A DNA stretch of 64,000 nucleotides from Saccharothrix tamanrassetensis (GTDB taxonomy: Bacteria > Actinomycetota > Actinomycetes > Mycobacteriales > Pseudonocardiaceae). The DNA is taken from assembly GCF_014203665.1 (NCBI RefSeq), contig NZ_JACHJN010000005.1, positions 620,001-684,000 on the forward strand, read 5' to 3'. Positions 9,605-17,590 of this stretch are shown piece after piece. The position numbers and the translations under genes were made by a program. Within the stretch, counting starts at the first letter, position 1. Every line of letters starts with the position of its first letter. The notes beneath the pieces are model-generated. The model did no database searches, was not told where the DNA came from, and was given only the letters and a program-made list of their open reading frames with translations.

Positions 9605-10702
9605 ATGACCATGGCAGCGCCTGTGGTGTCCGAGCGGCGCAGGACCAGGCAGTTGATGGTCGGGTCGGTCGGGGTCGGCAGTGGGTTCCCGGTGTCGGTG
9701 CAGTCGATGACGACCACGGTCACTGCGGATGTGAATGCGACGTTGCAGCAGATCGCGGAGTTGACGGCGGCGGGGTGTGACATCGTGCGGGTGGCGTGCC
9801 CGTCGCAGGACGACGCGGACGCCCTGTCCGCGATCGCGACAAAGTCGCAGATCCCGGTGGTCGCGGACATCCACTTCCAGCCGAAGTACGTGTTCGCGGC
9901 GATCGAGGCCGGGTGTGCGGCGGTGCGGGTCAACCCGGGCAACATCAAGCGCTTCGACGACAAGGTGCGGGAGATCGCGGCGGCGGCGCGCGACCACGGA
10001 ACCCCCATCAGGATCGGGGTGAACGCCGGTTCGTTGGATCCGCGGTTGATGGCGAAGTACGGCAGGGCGACCCCGGAGGCGTTGGCGGAGTCGGCGTTGT
10101 GGGAGGCGTCGTTGTTCGCCGAGCACGACTTCCACGACCTGAAGATCAGTGTGAAGCACAACGATCCGGTGGTGATGGTCCGGGCCTACGAGATCCTCGC
10201 CGAGCGGTGCGACTACCCGCTGCACCTGGGGGTGACCGAGGCGGGGCCGGCGTTCCAGGGCACGATCAAGTCGGCGGTGGCGTTCGGGGCACTGTTGCGG
10301 CAGGGCATCGGGGACACGATCCGGGTGTCGTTGTCGGCTCCTCCGGTGGAGGAGGTCAAGGTCGGGCACCAGATCCTGCAGTCGCTCAACCTGCGGCCCC
10401 GCAAGCTGGAGATCGTGTCCTGCCCGTCGTGCGGCCGTGCCCAGGTGGACGTGTACACGCTCGCGGAGCAGGTCACGGCCGGCCTGGAGGGCATGGAGGT
10501 GCCGCTGCGGGTGGCGGTGATGGGCTGCGTGGTCAACGGGCCGGGCGAGGCCCGCGAAGCCGACCTCGGTGTCGCCTCGGGCAACGGCAAGGGCCAGATC
10601 TTCGTCAAGGGCCAGGTCATCAAGACCGTGCCCGAGCACCAGATCGTGGAAACCCTCATCGAGGAGGCCATGCGCCTCGCCGACGAGGTGAGCCAGTCAT
10701 GA
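9605..10702 (+). CDS. ispG: 4-hydroxy-3-methylbut-2-enyl diphosphate synthase (GcpE)
   Basis: 365 residues. The 4Fe-4S enzyme converts methylerythritol cyclodiphosphate to HMBPP, the penultimate MEP step. The start region [15 protein letters not shown] and the conserved [18 protein letters not shown] block are typical. Cluster cysteines lie in [17 protein letters not shown] and in [20 protein letters not shown]. The length fits the short bacterial form. It begins 4 bp after the dxs stop with a GGGGAGGTGAAGAG ribosome binding site and overlaps ispH by ATGA, so the genes are translationally coupled. Confidence 0.95.
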   Translation: MTMAAPVVSERRRTRQLMVGSVGVGSGFPVSVQSMTTTVTADVNATLQQIAELTAAGCDIVRVACPSQDDADALSAIATKSQIPVVADIHFQPKYVFAAIEAGCAAVRVNPGNIKRFDDKVREIAAAARDHGTPIRIGVNAGSLDPRLMAKYGRATPEALAESALWEASLFAEHDFHDLKISVKHNDPVVMVRAYEILAERCDYPLHLGVTEAGPAFQGTIKSAVAFGALLRQGIGDTIRVSLSAPPVEEVKVGHQILQSLNLRPRKLEIVSCPSCGRAQVDVYTLAEQVTAGLEGMEVPLRVAVMGCVVNGPGEAREADLGVASGNGKGQIFVKGQVIKTVPEHQIVETLIEEAMRLADEVSQS

Positions 10703-11964
10703 CGGGTCTTCTGCTCTACAGCGACGAATCCGCCGTCGCCGCGTCCATCGCCGAACACCTGCCGGGCACCACCCGCCGCTTGCTCCACGAGATGGTTTCC
10801 CCGAGCCCGGGGGATAGGCCGGCACTCGCCCTGCGGCACGCGCCGTCCACGACACCCGTGGTCGCGGCCGACGGCGCTGCGGCCGAACTCCTGGTCGCGG
10901 CGCTGCGCGCCACGGGCGTGCCGGCCGCACCGGAACCCCATGCCGACACAGCGGTGCCCACGATCATCCTGCCCGACCTGGGCCACCGGGACGGCGAGCG
11001 GATCGCCGACGCGGTCGCGCGGTGGTGCGGCGCGCACGCGAACCGCGAAGTCCTGCTGGCGAGCCCCCGGTCGGCGTGTGCCGGCGTGGACCGTGCCGTC
11101 GAGATCGTCGAGCTGGCGTTGCTCCGCTTCGGATCACCGGTGTACGTGCGCAAGCAGATCGTGCACAACGAGCACATCGTCGCCGACCTCACGAAGCGGG
11201 GCGCGGTGTTCGTCGACTCCGTCGACGAGGTGCCGAAAGGCGCGGTGGTCGTGTTCTCCGCACACGGTGTGTCCCCGGCTGTGCGTGCCGCGGCGGCCGA
11301 GAGGGACCTGGTCACGATCGACGCGACGTGCCCGCTGGTCGCCAAGGTGCACTCCGAGGCCCGCGGGCACGTGCGGCAGGGCCGGACGATCGCCTACATC
11401 GGCCACGCCGGGCACGAGGAGAGCGAAGGCACCCTCGGCGAGGCGCCCGACGCCATGCACCTCGTCGAGACGGTCGAGGACGTCGCTCGTCTCCAGGTCG
11501 ACGACCCGCACAACGTCGCGTTCCTGACCCAGACCACGCTGGCGAGTGACGAGGTCGAAGAGATCGTGACCGCGCTGCGCAGCCGCTACCCCGACGCGAA
11601 AGGGCCACGCGGGGAGGACATCTGCTACGCCACCACCAACCGTCAGCAGGCGGTTCGGGCGGTCGCGGCCCAGTCGGACCTGGTGCTCGTGGTCGGCTCA
11701 CGCACCTCGTCCAATGCCAACCGGCTGGTCGAGGTCGCGACGAGGTCGGGTGCACCGGCGGTGCTCGTCGAGGACGCGACCGAACTGGATCCCGCCCTGC
11801 TGCACAACATTTTCAGGATCGGCCTCACCGCGGCTGCGTCGACACCGGAACCGCTCGTCGAACGCGTGGTGGAAGCCCTGCGCACGCTCGGTCAGGTCGA
11901 CATCGACGAGGTACGCGTCGCGCGCGAGGACATCGTCTTCAGCCTGCCCGCCGCGCTGCGCTGA
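10699..11964 (+). CDS. ispH: HMBPP reductase IspH with N-terminal extension
   Basis: 421 residues; a typical IspH (LytB) has about 310. The catalytic part begins near residue 115 at [23 protein letters not shown]. It shows the three cluster cysteines ([32 protein letters not shown]) and the substrate-binding block [15 protein letters not shown]. The enzyme makes IPP and DMAPP from HMBPP. The first 110 or so residues ([20 protein letters not shown] ...) form an extra alpha/beta-like segment of unknown role. A downstream start is unlikely because the ATG at 10699 is coupled to the ispG stop (ATGA) and the extension has normal codon bias. Confidence 0.93.
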   Translation: MTGLLLYSDESAVAASIAEHLPGTTRRLLHEMVSPSPGDRPALALRHAPSTTPVVAADGAAAELLVAALRATGVPAAPEPHADTAVPTIILPDLGHRDGERIADAVARWCGAHANREVLLASPRSACAGVDRAVEIVELALLRFGSPVYVRKQIVHNEHIVADLTKRGAVFVDSVDEVPKGAVVVFSAHGVSPAVRAAAAERDLVTIDATCPLVAKVHSEARGHVRQGRTIAYIGHAGHEESEGTLGEAPDAMHLVETVEDVARLQVDDPHNVAFLTQTTLASDEVEEIVTALRSRYPDAKGPRGEDICYATTNRQQAVRAVAAQSDLVLVVGSRTSSNANRLVEVATRSGAPAVLVEDATELDPALLHNIFRIGLTAAASTPEPLVERVVEALRTLGQVDIDEVRVAREDIVFSLPAALR

Positions 11965-11995
11965 GAAGCACCACACGTCCCGAGCGCGACGGCTC

Positions 11996-12010
11996 GATGG
12001 ATGGAGGAAC
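11996..12010 (+). repeat. Leader 15-mer, copy 1 (GATGGATGGAGGAAC)
   Basis: This 15-base sequence containing the GGAGG ribosome binding site is repeated exactly at 16186-16200, before the UDP-sugar dehydrogenase. Here it precedes the flavin monooxygenase start by 6 bases. It may reflect duplication of a translation leader within the operon. Confidence 0.6.
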
Positions 12011-12016
12011 AGGAAC

Positions 12017-13255
12017 ATGGGTGAGTCGGCCGAGGTGGTGGTGGTCGGCGGTGGGATAGCCGGCTCGTCGCTGGCGACCGTGCTGGCGCGAGAGGGCTAC
12101 CGAGTCGTCGTGCTCGAACGCCAGACCGCGTACCGGGACAAAGTGCGGGGCGAGGTGATGCCCCCCTGGGGTGTGGCGGAACTGCACCGGCTCGGCTTGG
12201 CGGAACCGCTGTTGGACGCTGGCGGCTGCTACGTGAAGCGCGGCGTGTCCTACGACGAGTTGACCGAGCCGGTGGCGGCCGAGGCAGCCGCTGTCCGGCT
12301 GGACCGGATGGTGCCCGGTGTGGCGGGCAACCTGGATGTCGGGCACCCGGAAGCGTGCGAGGCGTTGTCCCGAGCCGCCACAGCGGCCGGTGCCACCGTG
12401 GTCCGCGGCATCGGCAGCGTCGAGGTCACGCCAGGCGACGTTCCGGTGGTCCGCTATGCGCACGACGACCGAGTCCACGAGCTGCGCTGCCGACTCGTCG
12501 TGGGCGCGGACGGGCGGACGTCCACGGTGCGCAGCCGGCTCGGCATCACACTGCACCAGTCCGCGCCGCGCACCATGTGTGGTGGGTTGCTGGTCGACGA
12601 CCTGCACGACTGGCCGGCCGATCAGCTGTCGGAGGGCACGGAAGCCGACCTGCACTACTACGTCCTGCCGCGAGCGAACGGACGGGCGCGGCTGTACCTG
12701 CTGCACGACATCGCGCAGAAGGGCCGTTTCGCGGGCCCGGACCGGAACGAGCGGTTCCTGACCGCCTTCCGGTTCCGCTGCATCCCCGGCAGCGAGATGT
12801 TCGGCGCCGCCCGGCCGGTGCGGCCGTGCGCGTTCCACCCGATGAACGACGGCTGGACCGACCAGCCCTACGCACCCGGGGTGGTGCTGATCGGGGACGC
12901 CGCCGGCTGGAGCGATCCGATCATCGGCCAGGGCCTGTCCCTTGCCCTGCGCGACGTGCGGACCGTGACCGACATCCTGCGCGGCGAGTCGGACTGGTCG
13001 CCTGCGGCCTTCACCGGCTACGGGGAGGAGCGGGCGGAACGACTGCGCCGGCTGCGGACGACCGCTCAGGTGAAGACCGATCTGGTCGCCACGTTCACCC
13101 CTGCCGGTGCGGCTCGCCGGCGCGCTTACAACGCCATCTGGGAGAGCGATCCGGAGCTCGCCGGTCCCCAGATCGCCCCACTCGTCGGTCCCGACAACGT
13201 AGCGGCGGAACTGTTCTCCCAGTCCGCCAGGGACCGGATCCTCGCGCTCGCCTAG
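12017..13255 (+). CDS. FAD-dependent monooxygenase / oxidoreductase (PHBH fold)
   Basis: 412 residues. An N-terminal Rossmann motif VVVVGGGIAGSSLATVLAREG and an ER at the end of the second strand bind FAD. VVGADGRTSTVRSRLG is the DG motif and VVLIGDAAGWSDPIIGQGLSLALRD is the GD motif typical of class A flavoprotein monooxygenases and geranylgeranyl-reductase-like proteins. It is soluble, with no signal. It follows ispH by about 50 bp and starts after GGAGGAACAGGAAC. In this operon it most likely oxidises or epoxidises the terpenoid intermediate (inference); the substrate cannot be read from sequence. Confidence 0.85.
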   Translation: MGESAEVVVVGGGIAGSSLATVLAREGYRVVVLERQTAYRDKVRGEVMPPWGVAELHRLGLAEPLLDAGGCYVKRGVSYDELTEPVAAEAAAVRLDRMVPGVAGNLDVGHPEACEALSRAATAAGATVVRGIGSVEVTPGDVPVVRYAHDDRVHELRCRLVVGADGRTSTVRSRLGITLHQSAPRTMCGGLLVDDLHDWPADQLSEGTEADLHYYVLPRANGRARLYLLHDIAQKGRFAGPDRNERFLTAFRFRCIPGSEMFGAARPVRPCAFHPMNDGWTDQPYAPGVVLIGDAAGWSDPIIGQGLSLALRDVRTVTDILRGESDWSPAAFTGYGEERAERLRRLRTTAQVKTDLVATFTPAGAARRRAYNAIWESDPELAGPQIAPLVGPDNVAAELFSQSARDRILALA

Positions 13256-13285
13256 TTCGGGCGCTGACGCACGCGGAGGTGCTTG

Positions 13286-14266
13286 ATGGAACACGAATTC
13301 TACCGTGGCGGCGCGCTGCGCGACGAGGTCAGAACGCGTGCCAGAGTGAAGGCCGTGCTCGGCACCGACGTGCCGAGGCGTTGGAACCGCACCACCATCG
13401 ACTTGCGGCACCAGCTCAAGGCGGGTGCGTGCACGGTCTGGTGCATGCGGGTCCTGGCACGAGCCGGCGTCAAGCGGCACGTGCTCGATGCGCTGGCTCC
13501 CGTGCTGTTCCACATCGAGGCACTCGTCTACGTCGGCGACTTCGAGTACGAGAACGCCCAGACCGAGGGCACCGCCGTGGACCCCAGGTGGCGGGAGGGC
13601 ATCGAGGAGATCCTCCGGGCCTACCAGCTCGACGACCGGGGGATCGTGTCCGCTCTTGCCCGGCTCGTCGACTACCTCGAACTGGAGACGGACATCCTGG
13701 CCGGGCGGACGCCGCTGCACCCGGACCTCATACCGCGCACCTGCTACATCCGCTGTTCGGGCATCAACATGCTCGTTCGGATCGGGTTCCGGCTGGCCGG
13801 CATCCAGCCTGACGAGGAGTTCTTCGCGCTCCTCGGACAACTGAGTGCCCACGACGAGATCAGCACCGACCTGGCCAGCTACGAGGAGGACCTCGAGGAC
13901 GGTGCCTTCAACGTCTACCGGCTCGCCAACTGGATCTACGGTCCTCAGGCGGCAGAACACCACTTGAGGCGGCATGGCGACGACATGCTTCGCGCACTAC
14001 GTCGGGACATCGCGAACGCAGACCGCAAGACCCTGACCCTGTTCGCCGCCGCTCTCCCGCCGATCGTGCCGTTCAGCCCGCAACTCCCGTCCATAGTGCC
14101 GAAACTGCTGCCCCGTGCGCCGCTGGCCCGACTGGTCGACCTACGCCTGCACTACCACAGCACCAGTAAGCCGCTGCGCTTTCCCGAGCCCGTCCCGGAC
14201 ACCGCGCCTGCCGCCTCCCGGCAAGTCAGAGCAACGGATGCCGCCCTGTCGGGCAGGTCGCGCTGA
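13286..14266 (+). CDS. Divergent class I terpene-synthase-like protein
   Basis: 326 residues. The sequence at 194-202, TDLASYEED within DEISTDLASYEEDLEDGAFNV, closely matches the NSE/DTE metal-binding triad (N/D-D-L-x-S-x-x-x-E) of bacterial class I terpene cyclases. IPRTCYIRCSGINMLVRIG near 149-167 resembles the Tyr/Arg effector region that precedes the kink of helix G. The usual DDxxD/E motif near residue 80-90 is replaced by VYVGDFEYE (residues 82-89), so the first Asp is lost. The length fits a single-domain cyclase. With dxs-ispG-ispH immediately upstream a prenyl-diphosphate substrate is likely, but the enzyme could be a cyclase, a prenyltransferase or a non-catalytic relative. The ATG at 13286 follows GGAGGTGCTTG. 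Confidence 0.6.
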   Translation: MEHEFYRGGALRDEVRTRARVKAVLGTDVPRRWNRTTIDLRHQLKAGACTVWCMRVLARAGVKRHVLDALAPVLFHIEALVYVGDFEYENAQTEGTAVDPRWREGIEEILRAYQLDDRGIVSALARLVDYLELETDILAGRTPLHPDLIPRTCYIRCSGINMLVRIGFRLAGIQPDEEFFALLGQLSAHDEISTDLASYEEDLEDGAFNVYRLANWIYGPQAAEHHLRRHGDDMLRALRRDIANADRKTLTLFAAALPPIVPFSPQLPSIVPKLLPRAPLARLVDLRLHYHSTSKPLRFPEPVPDTAPAASRQVRATDAALSGRSR

Positions 14267-14324
14267 GCTGTCTTGTCCGGCCGGAACGGCGGGTTACGTG
14301 ATCAGATGATCGGAGGGATCGCCG

Positions 14325-16187
14325 ATGTGCGGGATCAGCGGGGTGGTCAGTCGCCAGGCGCAGGTGGACGCCGGAGTCGTGGAGAGGATGCACGGTGCGT
14401 TGCGGCACCGGGGTCCGGACGAGGACGGCACGTTCGCGGCCGCGCACGTCGTGATGGCAAGCCGCCGGCTGGCCATCGTCGACACGCAGGGGGGAAGCCA
14501 GCCGCTCTACTCGGAGGACCGCTCGGTCGTGCTCGTCGCGAACGGCGAGATCTACAACCACGCAGAGCTGCGCGCGATGTTGCTGGCGAAGGGCCATCAG
14601 TTCGCCACGGCAAGCGACTGCGAGGTGATCGTCCACCTGTACGAGGAGTTCGGCGAGAACTGCATCGAGCACCTGCGGGGGATGTTCGCGCTGGCATTGT
14701 GGGACGAGCACCGGCGGCACCTGGTCCTCGCCCGCGACCGGATGGGCGAGAAGCCCCTGTACCTGCACTTCGAGCCAGGGTCGCTGCTGTTCGCGTCCGA
14801 ACTCAAGGCGGTGCTCGCGAGCCGCCGGGTACCGTTCGCCCTCGACGCCGATGCGGTCGACCAGTACTTCCACCAGCAGTACGTCTCGGATCCGATGACC
14901 CCCGTGCGCGGGGTGGTGAAGCTGCCTCCGGCGCACCTGCTCGTCTACGACGTCGATCGTGGCGTCGTGACCCAGCGGAAGTACTGGACGATGGACGCCG
15001 ACGCGGTGGACGACGATCCGGCGCGGGTCCTGCGCCGCGAGCTGGACAGCTTCGCGCCGCTCGTGAGCCAGGCCGACGTCCCGGTCGGCGTCGCGCTGAG
15101 CGGTGGCATCGACTCGGCTCTGGTCGCGGCGCTCGTTGCCCGTGCGCGCGGCGGCGACGTCCATGCCTTCACCGTGGGCTACACGGGAAGGCCGGTGAAC
15201 GACGAGCGGACCCAGGCGCAGTCGATAGCCGACTGGCTGGGCATCCCCTGGCACCAGGTCGAGTTGGACAAAGCGGATGTGGTCGCGGCGTTCCCGGACG
15301 TGGTCCGCGCGGCCGACGACCCCATCGCCGACGTATCCGCCTTCGGCTACTCCGCGGTGGCCGGACTGGCCAGGGAGTGCGGCGTGCCCGTGCTGTTCCA
15401 GGGCCAGGGCAGCGATGAGCTCTTCTGGGGTTACTCCTGGGTCCGGGAAGCCCTGGACCAGTCGATGCGGCGGGCCGAACGCCGGCAGCGCCTGGCCGGA
15501 CCCGCCTCGCCGCGCCTCTCCGCCGAGGCACCGCCACAGGCCCGGCTTTCCTTCTACGACCGCAACATCGACTTCCGGCAGGCCAAGCGCGAGCTGGGTC
15601 GGCTCTACCACCACGGGTTCACCCGCCTGCTCGATCCGGGCCGCGCTCATCTGGTCACGACCCGTGCGCTGCCGTGGCCCCGGTTGGACCTGGAGATCAC
15701 CCAGCTCATCTGTGGGTCGTACCTCTTGGAAAACGGCCTGGCACAGGGGGATCGACTCGCCATGTCGCACTCGGTGGAACTGCGGGTGCCCCTGGTCGAC
15801 CACCGGTTCGTCGAGTTGGTGATGGGTCTGCGGAAGGCACGGCCCGACCACGGCGAGCTGCCGAAGGGTTGGCTGCGGGCGGCGGCCGTCGGGCTGCTGC
15901 CGGACGAGGTGCTGAACCGGCCGAAACGTCCTTTCGAGGCCCCGATCGCCGACTGGCACGAGGCGTTGTTCGTCCATTACGGACACACCCTCGTCGACGG
16001 CTTCCTGGTCGGTCACGGCATCCTGCGGGGTGAGGCGGCCGAGCTCTTGTCTCACGGCCCGCGGCCCGCCGGAAGCGGCTCCTCGCTCTCTTACAAGGCA
16101 CTGGTGCTCGAGAACTGGTGTCGTGCGATGGCTCGGGACGGCGACCTGCCCGGGGCGCCGGCTGGTCCGCCGCTTGGTCGGAACTGA
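14325..16187 (+). CDS. Asparagine synthetase B-like amidotransferase
   Basis: 620 residues. The glutaminase domain begins with the N-terminal nucleophile Cys2 (MCGISGVV), followed by RHRGPDEDG and the conserved LVANGEIYNH. The synthetase domain contains the pyrophosphate loop GVALSGGIDSALVAAL and QGQGSDELFWGY. The family adenylates a carboxylate and amidates it with glutamine-derived ammonia. In antibiotic clusters such genes often tailor products rather than make asparagine, as MoeF5 does for the uronamide of moenomycin. Placement directly before a UDP-sugar 6-dehydrogenase makes sugar uronic-acid amidation an attractive but unproven role. RBS is CGGAGGGATCGCCG. Confidence 0.85.
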   Translation: MCGISGVVSRQAQVDAGVVERMHGALRHRGPDEDGTFAAAHVVMASRRLAIVDTQGGSQPLYSEDRSVVLVANGEIYNHAELRAMLLAKGHQFATASDCEVIVHLYEEFGENCIEHLRGMFALALWDEHRRHLVLARDRMGEKPLYLHFEPGSLLFASELKAVLASRRVPFALDADAVDQYFHQQYVSDPMTPVRGVVKLPPAHLLVYDVDRGVVTQRKYWTMDADAVDDDPARVLRRELDSFAPLVSQADVPVGVALSGGIDSALVAALVARARGGDVHAFTVGYTGRPVNDERTQAQSIADWLGIPWHQVELDKADVVAAFPDVVRAADDPIADVSAFGYSAVAGLARECGVPVLFQGQGSDELFWGYSWVREALDQSMRRAERRQRLAGPASPRLSAEAPPQARLSFYDRNIDFRQAKRELGRLYHHGFTRLLDPGRAHLVTTRALPWPRLDLEITQLICGSYLLENGLAQGDRLAMSHSVELRVPLVDHRFVELVMGLRKARPDHGELPKGWLRAAAVGLLPDEVLNRPKRPFEAPIADWHEALFVHYGHTLVDGFLVGHGILRGEAAELLSHGPRPAGSGSSLSYKALVLENWCRAMARDGDLPGAPAGPPLGRN

Positions 16188-16200
16188 TGGATGGAGGAAC
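16186..16200 (+). repeat. Leader 15-mer, copy 2 (GATGGATGGAGGAAC)
   Basis: Exact copy of the 15-mer at 11996-12010. It overlaps the end of the AsnB-like gene and supplies the ribosome binding site for the TTG start at 16202. Confidence 0.6.
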
Positions 16201-16201
16201 T

Positions 16202-17590
16202 TTGCGAGTCGCAGTGATGGGACAGGGCTATGTGGGTATCACCGCGGCCACCGGCCTCGCGGTCGACGGACACCAGGTGATCGGTGTCGAGCAGGATGGC
16301 TGTCGCCTCGCCGTGCTGGCCGCCGGCCGCGTGCCCGTGTACGAACCGGGCCTCGAAGAGTTGTTCAGCCGTGCGGTCGACGAGTGCGGATTGGTCTTCC
16401 GAGGGTCGCTCCTGGATGTCGAGGGACGTCTGGACGCCGTGGTGATCGCGGTGGGTTCCCCGCCGGGACCGGGAGGCGCGGCCGACCTCCGGCAGGTCGA
16501 GAACGCGCTGGCGCAGGTCGCGTCGCTCTCCCCGGTACCGGAGCTGATCGTCACGAAGACGTCGATACCGCCCGGGACGAGCGCCGCCTGGCTGGCGCGT
16601 CCAGGGCTGGCGCCACTGATGCGGGACCGGTACGTGCACAACCCGGAGTTCCTCAACCAGGGCACGGCGATACAGGACTGGCGGGAACCCGACCGCGTGG
16701 TCGCCGGGCTCTGGAACCGGGAGCTCGTCCCCGCGGTGCGCGAGTTGTTCGCCGGGTGCATGTCCCCGTGGGTGGTGACCAGCCCGACCGGCGCGGAAAT
16801 GATCAAGTACATGAGCAACGCCTACCTGGCCACCCGTATCAGTTTCGCCAACGAGATGGCCAGAGCCTGTGAAGCGGTCGGCGCGCAGGTCGACGACGTC
16901 ATCGAGGGCATGTCGCACGACACCCGCATCGGCCGCCTGTTCTGGCGCCCCGGGATCGGCTACGGGGACTCCTGCCTGCCCAAGGACGTGGATGCCCTGC
17001 TGCGCTGTGCGGACGCCCACGGGTTCGCGATGCCGCTGGTCGAGGCGACTCGGCGAGTGAACCAGGAGCAACGTGGCGAACTGGTCCGCCGGGTGTGCGA
17101 GGCCGTTTCGGGAGTGCGCCGACCCCGGGTGGCGGTGCTCGGCCTGGCCTACGAGCCGCACAGCGACGACCTGCGCGCGGCTCCGAGCAGGGACGTCATC
17201 CCCGAGCTGCTGTCAGCGGGACTGGAGGTCCGGGTGTGGGATCCGCTGATCGGGCGGTCGGCGGCACAGGCGCAGGGAGTGGTGGACGACCAGGTGCACT
17301 GGCAGGAGTCGTTCGTGGCGGCCGTCCGCGGCGCGCACGTCACGGTCGTGCTCACCGAGTACCCGGAGTTGGTGAACGCGGACTGGACGGCGTTGGTGCC
17401 GCTGCTGGAGCAGCCCCGCGCGGTCGTCGACGCCAAGAACTGCCTGGTACCGGAGAAGATCGCGGTCGCGGGCGGGCGCTACCGCGGCTTCGGTCGCGTC
17501 TCGGCGGAAGCGGAGTTCGTCCACCGCGGGGACTCGCCGGCCGTTCCCGCCGGACGGCCCGGCGCCGGGCCCGCTCGGAGCCTGCCTTGA
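16202..17590 (+). CDS. UDP-glucose/GDP-mannose 6-dehydrogenase family
   Basis: 462 residues. The protein opens LRVAVMGQGYVGITAATGLA, the canonical NAD-binding start of this family. That is why I choose the TTG at 16202 after GGAGGAAC over the ATG at 16187. Further motifs are VTKTSIPPGTS, the YVHNPEFLNQGTAI block, TSPTGAEMIKYMSNAYLATRISFANEMA (catalytic Lys and Asn) and GIGYGDSCLPKDVDALL with the catalytic Cys. It oxidises the C6 hydroxyl of a nucleotide sugar to a carboxylate. Together with the AsnB-like amidotransferase it could deliver a uronamide-type sugar, yet no glycosyltransferase is visible in the window. It ends at a stop directly abutting that of the convergent MFS gene. Confidence 0.88.
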   Translation: MRVAVMGQGYVGITAATGLAVDGHQVIGVEQDGCRLAVLAAGRVPVYEPGLEELFSRAVDECGLVFRGSLLDVEGRLDAVVIAVGSPPGPGGAADLRQVENALAQVASLSPVPELIVTKTSIPPGTSAAWLARPGLAPLMRDRYVHNPEFLNQGTAIQDWREPDRVVAGLWNRELVPAVRELFAGCMSPWVVTSPTGAEMIKYMSNAYLATRISFANEMARACEAVGAQVDDVIEGMSHDTRIGRLFWRPGIGYGDSCLPKDVDALLRCADAHGFAMPLVEATRRVNQEQRGELVRRVCEAVSGVRRPRVAVLGLAYEPHSDDLRAAPSRDVIPELLSAGLEVRVWDPLIGRSAAQAQGVVDDQVHWQESFVAAVRGAHVTVVLTEYPELVNADWTALVPLLEQPRAVVDAKNCLVPEKIAVAGGRYRGFGRVSAEAEFVHRGDSPAVPAGRPGAGPARSLP

